Shown here: in pieces, positions 11,551 through 22,189 of the stretch
How positions within the stretch are numbered: the stretch's first letter is position 1
Layout: every line of letters begins with the position of its first letter
Assembly (NCBI GenBank): GCA_039583875.1
Contig: CM077163.1
Location: 110,679,213 to 110,743,212, forward strand
Source: Platanthera guangdongensis
Taxonomy: Eukaryota > Streptophyta > Magnoliopsida > Asparagales > Orchidaceae
Direction of reading: 5' to 3'
DNA length: 64,000 bases
The notes under the pieces: generated by a model
Seen by the model: only the letters and a program-made list of their open reading frames with translations
Told to the model about the DNA's origin: nothing
The model's database searches: none
Program-made: the position numbers and the translations under genes

Positions 11551-11800
11551 CACTCGATGAATTTTCAAGAGTTCGTCGAACGGAGCTCGACGAACTAGGG
11601 AAAGTTCGGGATATATTCATCGAACGGAGGTCGACGAACTCTCTGTGAGTGAAGTTATTTTTTTCGAATGGGGATCGACGAATCCACTTCAGAAAACTTT
11701 CGTCGAACGGAGCTCGACGAAATGTCCTCAAATCTTCAGACTGAGCTCGACGAATTGTTTAACTCTAAATTATTTTGTCGAACCAAGATCGAAGAATGTT
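11551..11800. repeat. TCGACGAA motif array between pol and the third ORF
   Basis: About nine TCGTCGAAC/TCGACGAA units in 250 bp, several in the inverted arrangement TCGTCGAACGGAGCTCGACGAA-like (partly mutated), starting 10 bp after the pol stop. This is the same motif as in the U3 arrays. AT-rich filler extends to 11960. Confidence 0.8.
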
Positions 11801-11962
11801 TTAATTTTCGTGGAATGGAGTTTGTTGATTCATATTCTAAAAAACCTTATATCAAAGTTTTCTTCAACCTCCGTCCCACGCTTTCTATTCCCTTGCACTT
11901 GATCGCCGTTTTTGTCTCTTACAGGTGATTTCATTACGATTCCAGTGGGAACATTAGCTGCG

Positions 11963-14848
11963 ATGAAGTTCGACACCGGCTTCGATGTCGACTTTGATTA
12001 TTTTCAGCATTCGGACCCGATATTTCTAAATATTCTAGAACTTCTGGAAGAGCAGCAACTGAAGAATCTGATGATAACAAGGATTAAAATATCTGGAACT
12101 GAGATTAGAGAATGAGTCTACATATCTTCAACTACAAAGGAGAATACCATGATTGGAACAATTGCGGGTAACTCCATTTCTCTATCTCCCGCCGTTTTGA
12201 CTGAAATATTTGGATTGAGTAATGGAGAAGATGAACTGGAAATTTAGAATGAGGAATATGATATGATGTTATGCATGATGGGTTATGCTAGAGATAACCC
12301 TAATAAATTGTTGAAGAAGCACTTATCTGCAGAATATAAGTTTCTGACATATATTGTTGGGAAAGTCTTGCTAGGCAAGCACACTGCACATGATTATATA
12401 ACCAGGCATCAGTTTCTGGTTGTGTGTGCAGTGGTTAATAAGAAGCAAGTGGATTGGGCTCAGATCATCTTTGATCTAATCAGGAAAAAGAACAATAAAA
12501 AGGAAGTTTGTTTTGGAAGGATCCCAGGGATCTTCTTAAAGGAAAAGGCTGCTGAATCACTGGTCTCCCCGACCATATTCATAAATGCGAGAAAAAGGTT
12601 AACCTGTGCCTTGTTTGGCAGGTGGGAGAGGACAATCTCCAAGCCCTCTAAGGCTTTAACCTCTTCCACCAAAGTTTTTGAGAGCACAATGGCTGTTAGA
12701 GCCACTCCCCACCCTGCTGAAGAGATCATTCCACCCTCATCCCCATCTCTTCCAACACTCCACACTCAACTACCCTCTACACCGCACACCACAGTCCTCC
12801 CACCTCAACATCAGACTCTATAACAACCCTCCTCCACCATATCCTCTACTCCATAACCCCAACCAAAACCACAACCATCTGTTCCTGTTATATCTCCTAC
12901 CATCTCTCCACCAGTAGATCTCACAGACATCCCTTCTTCCCCTATTCAGGAATATCATCAACCCTCCCCTTCTCCAACACCACCTTCATCTCCTCTTCCA
13001 CCACACTTGTCCTCCATACCATCCTTCAATCTACTGTCATCTCCTCCCACTTCTCCTCCAACTGAATCCATCCAGGATGTCCAAATGCACGATGCTCCTC
13101 CTCGATCCTCACCAACATCTACCATTCCTCCAACTGCTTACACCCAACCACCATCTGAAACACCAACTGCCACTCCAACACTGGACCCCTCCACCATCTC
13201 TTCTGTCATTGCTCTCATCACACCCCTCCTCAAAGCTCTCATAGTAGAGGCCATTACACCTCTTGCTACTTCCATTTACTCTCTCTCTGCCCAGATCTTT
13301 GCCCTTTCTGCTGCTCCCTATTCATTTAGGGGCCTGGCTCCAGTTCTTACTGAAACCAGGCAGGGGGAGATGCCCGATGAAGAAGCTGCAGCAGCTCCAG
13401 CAGTAACAGCAGTTTCAGTTTTAGCAGCTCCAGCTCCAGCAGATGCAGAGGCAGGAACAGCAGAAGATATAGATTTTATTGATTTTATTAATTTTATTGA
13501 GACTGACATGGATATAGAAGAGTCAGCTCCAGAAGAGATAATTACTGTTGGTGATTTCATCATTAATCCCACAGTAGATTTAGAATATTTGTTGAAAATT
13601 TTTGATACTGCATTTTTGAGCTTCCCTCCAACAGATTATACTAAGCCATCTTTGGCTATTATTCCATATTCTTCCCATATCAGTCCTAAAGTTGCAAAGC
13701 AACAAAGAGACAGTTTTGCTATTACAGAACCTGTAGTCATCCCATCCCCTCCAGAAATTATTTCTGCCCCCAGTTTTGTTATGGATGACTCTCTAATGCA
13801 AGATCTTGATGCCTTGATCTTGGCTGACATTGAAGAAGAGAATAAGGCAGCTGCTGAAAGCACTGTCAGAGTTAGTTCTCAAGTTCCTATTGAAGTTTCT
13901 CCTTCAGCTCCATATAAACCTGAGAAGCCTATCATTTTTGCTGAGGCCCTGAAGGCTTTAAATGATATATATGATAATCCTCAGGGATCTGATGATGACG
14001 ATGATGATAATGAGGATGAGGATTCTGATGATGAACCCAAGAAGAGGCAAGTATCTAAGAAAAGTAAAGCTCCTCCTCCTCCTGCTCCTAAACCAAATCC
14101 AACCAATGACACTCCCTACTATATCCTTCAGAAGATAACTCCATATAAAGGGATACCAGGTTGGATGTGGTTATCTAAAAATGAACAGAAAGAGAGGAAG
14201 AGAAGCAGAAGATACTCCCCTCCTCCAACTCAGAAATACAGAAGGGACCCTCCTCCTCCTCCTCCAGCTGCTGGTGCTTCAGGTTCAACTTCTCGAAGGA
14301 CTACCCAATTTCAAACTTATCAAAGACATCAGGGTAGTTCCTCATTTTCAAAAAGCAGCCAACAAAGATAATATCCTTCTAGCAAGCAGCACCAGCCTCA
14401 ACAACAGCAGCAACATCCTCAACAAAAGCAGCAACATCAACAAGTTGAAAGCTCCAACAGACCTCCTTCTTCTCTTGTACCCTTTGAAGATCCAGAAATA
14501 GGTATTTAAACTAGGATGGCCAGGTTCCAATAACTTGTTGGCCTTTCAATGATCAACAAAGACAGAGCTGAAGGAAAGGATCCCTCAGAATATACAACAA
14601 TGTCAAAGTACAGGAAAAAAGAGCTTAAGAGGTTTGAGAAAGCTAACAAGTTTTTTAATGTTGATGATTATATGAAATTGCACCCAGAAGCAATAGTCCC
14701 CAGAGCCACATCTTTGAAGATTATAGGGGCTGCTGATATGACCATGAACAAAGTGCAAGCTTCTGATCCAAATAGAGAGATTGTTTTTACCAAGCCTGGA
14801 GATAAGAGCAAAGAAGAAAAGCCCAAAGAGAAGAAGCAAAAGAAATGA
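11963..14848 (+). pseudogene. Third (env-like) ORF of the SIRE-type element, about 961 codons
   Basis: From ATG 11963 to TGA 14846-14848 a single register is kept, interrupted only by nonsense codons at 12113, 12245, 12821, 12857, 14369, 14507 and 14531. The first 250 residues are a globular domain (ILELLEEQQLKNLMITRIKI; GNSISLSPAVLTEIFGLSNG; an HSAEYKFLTY-like stretch). I associate it tentatively with the plant 'putative transposon protein' domain often found in SIRE third ORFs. A Pro/Ser/Thr-rich segment follows (12690-13200), then an Ala-rich stretch. An acidic Asp/Glu cluster at 13990-14035 is followed by a Lys/Arg-rich tract, a Gln-rich tract (14390-14445) and a basic C-terminus. No signal peptide or clear membrane segment is visible, so 'envelope' is only the traditional label. 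Its function is unknown. Confidence 0.7.
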
Positions 14849-15020
14849 GTTCTGAACTATTTAATTTTTTTATGTTTATAACTACTTCCTTATTTCTGAA
14901 CAAAGCTTATTTGTATATATATATCTGCTGCATGTGTTCATTTTTCTCTGCCAGATATATGTTTTTCCTGCTTTGTTTATTTTCACTTTAGTTTGAGTCT
15001 ATAATTAGTGACCTCACCCA

Positions 15021-15033
15021 AATACGGGGAGAT
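15021..15033 (+). other. Polypurine tract of the SIRE-type element
   Basis: AATACGGGGAGAT lies directly before TGTTGG of the 3' LTR. It is a somewhat impure purine run at the expected place for plus-strand priming. The 14849-15020 interval is AT-rich with no gene. Confidence 0.6.
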
Positions 15034-17070
15034 TGTTGGATCCCTAGTTTGATTTGGGCTAGGTTCACTAAGTTAGGACCTTGTGAACCATCATGTATAA
15101 CCAGGGTCATAGTTGTGTCCTAGAGTCTAGGCCAAGTCCTTAGTTTCAACAACACATGGACCAGCCATCATGAAACTGTCAGAGACTCAAGACTTAGAGA
15201 TTTTACAAAGACTCAGTAAAATGAGTTCGATGTTCATCGAACTCAGGTCGACAATTGTCGTGCTCAACTCGACGATCTCTGATAGAGTTCTCTGAGCTGA
15301 GATCGACGAACTTGATTCTCAGGTCGACGATCTTTGGACTCTACCTTCAGCATTCCAAGTCCAGACTTTGTTCTCTAGACTCAGGTCGACGAACTTAGTT
15401 CTCTGCTCGACGATTTCTGGATTCTCTACTTCAACTTATTAATCCAGAAGTTTATAAGTTTCTAAGTCCAGAATCATCTTCAGTCGACGAATTCAAGATT
15501 CTCAGCTTGATGAACTTTGACTACTTTGGCTAAAGTTATCCAGCAGCAGTTAGTGGTCCTCAACTCGACGAAACAGATTCTCAGGTCGACGATTTCTGAA
15601 TACTTCAACACTTCACACCAGAAGTTTGTGTCGACACCAGAAGCAAGACTTGTGTCGACACCAACAGTAATTGTGTCGACACACAGGACTTATGTCACAC
15701 ACTCCAGATTTCTGTCAGCACAACAACCATGTCGAGACAGGAAGTAATTATGTAGACACCCAAGACTTGTGTCGACACATTACCCAGAAGTTCTGTCAAC
15801 AAGTTATCAGCTCGACGAAATCAGCTATCAGCTCGACGAACTCCATACACAGAAAAGGCAAAGTTTCTAGAGAATGCAGTTCTATTTTAGCTCGACGATC
15901 TTGGAACTCAGCTCGACGAATAGAAGCCATCTGGTTGACGAACACAGCTTCTCAGCTCGACGAACTGTGGACTCAGCTCGACAATTTCTATTATCTGTTC
16001 GACGAATGCAGACTTAATCATTTCCAGTTTTTTGTCCCTTTCCTAATGCAATAATTCCTGAGTAATTAATGCTTTAATATTCTATGAATATAACCGTTAG
16101 ACAAAGCATTAATTATGGTCTTCTCCAGTATTATTGCTTGCTATTTTTCCATGGGACAGTTGGGGAAATAAATCAATGCAGTTTATTCTCAAGGCCGTCA
16201 GCATTGATTGCAGAGGAATTCAAATTTCAAAAGACAATTTTGACAGGAAATATAAAAGAGATTTTCTCTCTTTTCCTGCAGAGCAGAATAGAACATAGAC
16301 ACACAGACAAAAAAATTACTATCAGTGTGCAACAAGAAACTCTCTACTCTCTCTCAGAACTCTGATACAGCAACTCAAGAAGCCCTAGACAAGAAGAACA
16401 TCTGCTACCTGAAGAAGAAGAACAATCAATCAAAATCAAGAGTCTTCATTCTTCAACTCTCTAGGACAATTCAAAGGACAACAAATATTCCATCTGTCAA
16501 GAAGTTCCTGAAGATCTTTCTGGTCTAGACTTAAAGATTGAAGAACTATCACTCTGAAGCAAAGCTCCAGATTTCCCTGAACCATTCTACATAACAGAGG
16601 GAGCCATTTGCTAAAATCATATACACAAGTCTTCTCAGTTGTATATTGAGAAAGAGAAGACAATATCATCTCTCAACCCCCCACTATATAAAGGGTTATA
16701 ACTCTCTTCAAAAGTTATTCCTGGTTGCAAGTCACCTAACCAAAAGACTTGAGGTTTGGTTTTGAGCACCTAATCAATAGATCATTGGTGTCAGGCACAT
16801 GATCAAAACTCTGAGTGGATTCCTACCATGGTTATAAAATAGTGGATGTACCCAGGTTGGGGAACCACTATAAATTTCTTGCTTTGTCTGGTTGCCCCTT
16901 CTTTTTGTTCTTGCTGTGTTTGTGCTTTCTAGGATTGCTGTGTTTATATTTTATTAAGTTGTTTATGCACTTTCACAACTACAGCAAAAGCTGTAAAAGA
17001 TTTTAAGGAATTAAGAATACTCTATTCACCCCCCCCTCTAGAGTATTTCAGATCTAACACATCACTTTCA
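15034..17070 (+). repeat. 3' LTR of the SIRE-type element
   Basis: 2037 bp, partner of 4451-6485. It carries the same motif array (about 15224-16008) and TATA-like box (about 16685). Differences from the 5' LTR include many CG to CA/TG changes and small indels, for example in the CCCCCCCTCTAGAG stretch near the end. Ends TTTCA at 17070. Confidence 0.93.
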
Positions 17071-17075
17071 CTGGG
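17071..17075. repeat. Target-site duplication CTGGG, right copy
   Basis: Follows the 3' LTR end directly and matches 4446-4450. The integrase sequence of the tandem gypsy unit resumes right after it. Confidence 0.95.
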
Positions 17076-18462
17076 TACGCCATGATAACGGATGAACTAC
17101 TCCACGAACCTCCGAACCAGCACACCGAGTCATCCTTTCTGATCGGGATAAATCTAGCTACCTTTGTCAGCCGGTCGACGATCACCCAGATCGAATCGTT
17201 TCCCATCTGCGATCATAGAAGCCCATGTATGAAGTCAATTGAGATATCATCGAACTTCCACTCTGGTACTGGGAGTGGCTGCAACAATCCTACGGTGTTT
17301 CTGCACTCTGCCTTCACCAGCTGGCATGCCTCGCAGTGGGTCACGAAGTAGGTGATACCCTTCTTCATGCCCGACCAATACATGATCTTCTTTAGATCTT
17401 CAATCATCTTTGTAACTCCCGGTTGTACTGAATACTGACTGCAGTGACCTCCGTCATGATGTCTTCCCGGGCCTGGCCTCCCTCGGGTATGTAAACCAGT
17501 CCTCTGAAACATACTAGGCCATCCCTCAGTGTGTAATCACTAGCAGTGCCTGCTTCTAAGGCCCGAAATATCGGCTCTAGCTTGGCATCCTGCCTCTGCC
17601 CATCTCTGACTCAGTCTCGAATGTCATTCGTGGCAACCAACGATGCTAGGTACTACCGGTACAGCTCTGGGTGATCCTCGGATACCAGGGATATCTGCAT
17701 CTTGTCCAACATCTGGACCAACTCCAAGGCCATCATCTGTGGTCCTGCTCCAGAGTTTGTGGCCTATCGGATCAGCGCATCTGCCACCACATTCGCCTTC
17801 CCTAGGTGGTTATGCATCTTGTACTGATAGTCTGCTAGAAACTCCACCCATCGTCTCTGCCTGATATTCAGCTCCTTCTGCATGTCCACATACCTCAAGT
17901 TCTTGTGATCGGAGTAATTGTCGCAGTGGACACACTACAGATAGTGTCTCCAGACTTTTAGAGCAAATATGACTGCTCCCATCTCTAAATCATGAACTGG
18001 GTAGTTCTACTCATGCTTCTTCAGCTGCCGTGAAGCGTACGCTATCACAAAACCATTCTGTATCAGCACTGTACCCATGCCCTGGTAGGAAGCATCGGTG
18101 TAGACCTGGAATCCTTCTTTCCCTGAAGGGAGGGCAAGTATAGGAGCCGAGGTGAGTCAATCCTTCAGCTCCTAAAAATCCACCTCGAACTGCGGGGTCC
18201 AGACAAAGGGCACATCCTTCCTTATCAGGGATGTGAGTGGAAGGGCAATACGAGAAAATCCCTCCACGAACTTCCGGTAGTATCCGACAAGTCCTAGAAA
18301 ACTCCGTACGTCTGTGGCCGACTTCAGCTGCGGCCAATCCCGAACTGCCTGAATCTTGGCTGGGTCCACTTCCAACCCAACACCACTGATGATATGGCCT
18401 AGGAAAGACACCTCCTTCAACCAGAACTGGCATTTGCTGAGCTTCGCATAAAGCTGGTGCTC
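17076..18462 (-). pseudogene. Continuation of tandem core unit 2: integrase, RNase H, RT end
   Basis: Homologous at roughly 88-90 percent by eye to 947-2335. The minus-strand order is RT C-terminus ([17 protein letters not shown] near 18390), connection and RNase H (about 18260-17880), then the integrase zinc region (HCEACQLVKAEC near 17340) and integrase core start. Small deletions and stops are present. The unit is cut at 18462, equivalent to position 2335 of unit 1, by the LTR of the Athila-type element. The last five bases before it (TGCTC) should be one TSD copy, but no partner is seen at the other end of that element. Confidence 0.8.
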
Positions 18463-19592
18463 TGATGGACTACTATTCGCTTAATAAAAGAGAGCAGCCG
18501 AACTAGCAATCCAACTAGGCAAGTATACCTATCGAACTGTAGTAAGGGGACACAAGTGTCGTATTAAAATCCGGGAACTGTTGATTAAGCTTACTCACAT
18601 GAAGACTATTATTTTATCGACGGAAAACTTGGGGTTAAAAGAAAGCTAAATGCACTAAATGAAATATTGCATAAGAAAGAGGGCTATTTGCATAAAAAGG
18701 TAAAGAGAGCATAAAAGAAATGATTACACTACAAGGTTAGAACGATTAGATGGAAATGCACTCAATCAAGAATTACCTCGGCAAGAGTCGATTAAAAACA
18801 CGATAAATAAACATAAGCTTAATAGGGTAAAGGTCCTTGACCGTGGAGATTCCATAAACATGAACACGCTTCTCTCGAAGTCGTGCCCAACTGAGTTTAG
18901 GAAGGTCCGACCGACTCTCGTCTAAATCGGAGGCCTAAAGCTCGCTTTACGCGGTGAACCCCACTATTGGATTTTACTCCAATCCGGGAGATTTGGACGT
19001 CTTCCTCTCTCGAGGGGTGCATACAACTCCCTTTACTCTTGAGTGCTCATTTCAAACTATCGGCCTCTCGGCTAGCCAAGAATGAAAGCAAAGGCGGAGA
19101 ATATATATCGATGATATATCTCCAACCCGCGATGAATCAAGAGTAATTCAAGGCCTAAACCCTAAAAAGAAAAGGTAATTCAAAGCATCATAACTTAATC
19201 ACTCGAACCTCGGATCATCAAGATCGAGTATAAGGAGGATTAGTTAATCATAATGAAGTGGAGGAGGGGGGAGGGATGAGTAGTAAAGCATAAAGACACA
19301 AAGTAAGAAAGGTAAGAGAAAAGAGCACTTTTATTAATATTAAAGAGAGCTACACTTGGAAATTGAAGAGTACAATTGCATGAAAATGAAATCCTATTCT
19401 GGCCCTACAATTAGCAACGAAAGCATTTTCAAGAAAAGCCAATACAAAAGCTTAAACTAAACTTGAATTGAACTAAACTAAAAAGAGAAAGAGAGAGAGA
19501 GAGAAGAAACATGAAAAACTTCAGAAAACAAAAGGGCAGCACTTCCTTACACACTCCAGAAAACTATATGGACTCAAGGGGAGGGGGCTGAA

Positions 19593-19600
19593 TTTATAGA
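19593..19600 (-). promoter_or_regulatory. TATA-like box in the Athila-type LTR
   Basis: Minus-strand TCTATAAATT lies about 15 bp downstream of the end of the ACACGGCCGTGT motif array. This is the expected order for U3 elements followed by a core promoter. Only the motif and its placement support it. Confidence 0.5.
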
Positions 19601-19612
19601 ATTTCAAGAGGA

Positions 19613-20060
19613 GGTGACACGACCGACGACACGACCGTGTTAGTGTCCGTGTCCCGTGCTGGTTGACTTCGGGCTCTGGTTCTGGCGGGAAATGATCATT
19701 GCAACACCGACTGGCGGGCACGCCCATGCTGACACGGCCACCGACACGGCCGTGTTGGTGGCCGTGTTCTCTGCGGTTGATGTGCATCGACGGGGGTTCA
19801 TTAATGGCGGGTTGCATGCGCTCAGGAGGTGGCGACACGCCTGGCGACACGGCCGTGTAGGTGGCCGTGTCTTGCTCTGGAAATTCATCAACTCCATGTG
19901 ACACGGTCCATGTTGACACAACCAGCTTGACACAACCAGCGATACGACCATGTTGGAGGCCGTGTCCTGGTCGGGATGAACTCTGGACTTTCCTCTGGTG
20001 GTTGATCCTTTGGGAATAGGTGACACGCCCCATGACACGGCCGTGTTGGTGGCCGTGTCA
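19613..20060. repeat. Array of ACACGGCCGTGT-type palindromes in U3
   Basis: Around ten copies of GACACGGCCGTGT and variants (GACACGACCGTGTT, GACACGGTCCATGTTG), commonly followed by TGGTGGCCGTGTC, spaced 40-90 bp apart. The core is a perfect 12-bp palindrome with a central CG. Related motifs recur in the LTR-like piece at 29206-29531 and in the unrelated chromovirus LTR at 34680-35245. Confidence 0.85.
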
Positions 20061-20221
20061 GGTCATTTTGGGTGAAATTTGAGAAAACCTGCAAAAGAGC
20101 ACAAAAACATTAGTGGCATAAATAAATACAAGCAGAAGTGACATATAAGCTAATAAGATAAGATTTGTATAATAAAAGACCTAAAAAAACTCTAATAGCT
20201 TAAATACAAAGCACACTATCA

Positions 20222-22189
20222 AATTTCTCCAAGTTTAAGCTTTGCTTGTCCCCAAGCAAAAATATAAAAACTAGATAACCATAAAATAAGACTAATCAAA
20301 AAGTTCTAATTATGTCTACACAAGTACTATGCGAAATTCTAAGTAGGGAAAAGGTGGAATGCGAATCTAAAACAATTATTTAGGTATGATTTAACTTTTA
20401 TAAACTTTACTTAATGAAAATAAATCATCCAAAATTTTGACAAAATTCTTTAAATAGATTTAAGCAAAACAACGAAAATGAAAAAGCGCATTGAGTTATT
20501 ACTAGATCCAAGCAACGCATTATAAGTATATTAGATAAATAACAAAAGTATAAGTTTACATCCAAAACTAATACTGATTTACTTTTTTTCTTTTCTTAGT
20601 TATTAAATAAAATTCAAAAAGGCGTGAATCAAAAGAACTTAATAAGACCGAAGCATTTGGTTTAGGATTATGATTAGGAGTGGAATTCAAAGATAAACAG
20701 GGAGGCTTAAAATCACACTAAACCAAAACAAAGAGTTTCAAAAATTTTCATTTTGAACAAAATAATTTTCTTTCTTTTGTCTTTTCCATTTTTTTCTTTT
20801 TCAAAACAAAGGCCATAAATATTTTCATTTTCATTTTGAATTGGCCAAACAAAAACACACATTTCTTTTGAGCATACTTTTTTTTAAAAAACTTCTTCAA
20901 AATATCACAAAATAACCTATCATAATCATGAAAATTTTTTATGAAACTCAAAAAGGCTAGTGTGATTAGATAGGTTGGAAATTTTGGCTTTGGTGAAAAT
21001 GATATGAAAAGAGGAGCTATCAAATGAAAATGGAAAAAAAGGCTCAAAAGAGGCTAACTAGTGGTGAAAGGTTTTAGGTTGGTAGGAAAGTTCAAACGAA
21101 AACAAAAACGGCCTAAATCATTTTCACGCTTTTAAATATATTTAAAACATAGATTTGAAAAATTTCAAAAATCAAGTCTTTGATAATAAAAGAAAATTGG
21201 TGAAATTATCTTGAAAATAGAAATAATTGGTGACTTGGATTGTTCACATCTACTACGCTATTCAAAAGTTGACCTTACAAAAACTATCAAAAAACGAAAA
21301 GGAAAATAGTTGATTATGAATTTTTGAGAAAGTAAAGAAAATAAAGAACGAAAAACCATAATAGAAATGCGAGTTTTAGGAAAAATATTTCACCTTAACA
21401 TGCTACCGTGAATTAGAAACACAGCATGACCAACATTTTACTTGTGAAACACAATTAAAAAGAAGGATTAGAAAAATTATAATTAGCTAAGTTGTTTATA
21501 AGGAATTTTGAGAAAAACAAAGCAAAAACAAGGGGTACTATTGAAATACCAAAATGTCTAAACTATTAAAAAACAAAAAACATAATTTTTAAATTTTGAA
21601 ATATTCTCTTTTTTTTTAATTTTGAAATATTCTCTTTTTTTGTATTTTAGAAATATTAAGATATTCATTTTTTTGGATTTTTGAAAAAATGCACAAAAAC
21701 ATGAAAAATATTCACAAAATGCAAAAAAGAAGGAGGAAGTCCTCCCTCAAGCTTAAAATGGACATTGTCCTCAATGGAGAAGGAGGTTAGAGAGAGAGAC
21801 AATTAAAGTATAGAATTGAAAAACAGGATTGAAAAACAGGTACTTCCCCGGAGTTATTTGCTGCGAAAGTTGAGTGAAGCCGCTCCCCCATGCTTGCGCT
21901 TTGGATCTTCATGAAATATCTTCTTTGGACTTCGTGATGGATTTAGCAGCGTTGGAAAAGGCGATCGCAGAAGCTTCAGCTTGTCGGAGCCTTCCGGGGC
22001 AAAAATTGTAAAATAAAGAAAACAAAAAAAAGATAACTTGGGTTTCCTCCCAAGAGCGCCCTTTATTTAAAACGTCATTTGAGCTCGACGCAACAAAATA
22101 ATATTGTCCAAAAAAATTGTCTAAAATGAAATTTAAAGAAATAGTTCAAAGTTTTAATAAATAAAACAAATTTCCAAACTAATCAAAAG
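20222..22189 (-). other. 3' non-coding region of the Athila-type element, with PPT
   Basis: A long AT-rich stretch rich in A and T runs, with no credible coding frame. The minus-strand end adjoining the LTR (AACTTGGAGAAATT at about 20222-20236) is the likely PPT. A second purine block on the minus strand (CTTGAGGGAGGACTTCC near 21735-21751) sits beside GAGGACAATGTCC, a combination also seen in the sister element near 51505-51540. Confidence 0.65.

Larger units (their letters stand above)
4451..17070 (+). mobile_element. Complete SIRE/Maximus-type Ty1/copia retrotransposon, 12.6 kb, defective
   Basis: The boundaries are set by two TG...CA LTRs of about 2 kb, a 5-bp TSD (CTGGG) and the empty-site homologue at 942-946. 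Internal order is PBS (tRNA-Met type), gag, PR, IN, RT, RH, then a third long reading frame of about 960 codons, then PPT. Integrase before RT marks copia. The large size, 2 kb LTRs and extra 3' ORF mark the SIRE/Maximus lineage. All coding parts carry nonsense codons, and the LTR copies differ visibly, often at CG sites, so the insertion is old. It lies in the integrase of the tandem gypsy array. Confidence 0.93.
18463..20221 (-). repeat. 3' LTR of the minus-strand Athila-type element
   Basis: 1759 bp. On the minus strand it begins TGATAGTGTGC at 20221 and ends AGTCCATCA at 18463. 18463-18750 is nearly identical to 27976-28259, the surviving part of the other LTR. It contains a motif array (19613-20060) followed on the minus strand by a TATA-like box. 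Confidence 0.88.

Noticed and set aside
12460..12765. 101-codon antisense frame in the third ORF
   Set aside because: Shadow of the sense frame with no motifs of its own.
20748..21047. 99-codon Phe/Lys-rich minus-strand frame
   Set aside because: Arises from A/T runs in the Athila 3' non-coding region. An env gene was considered here, but no signal peptide, conserved block or matching frame in the sister element is seen.
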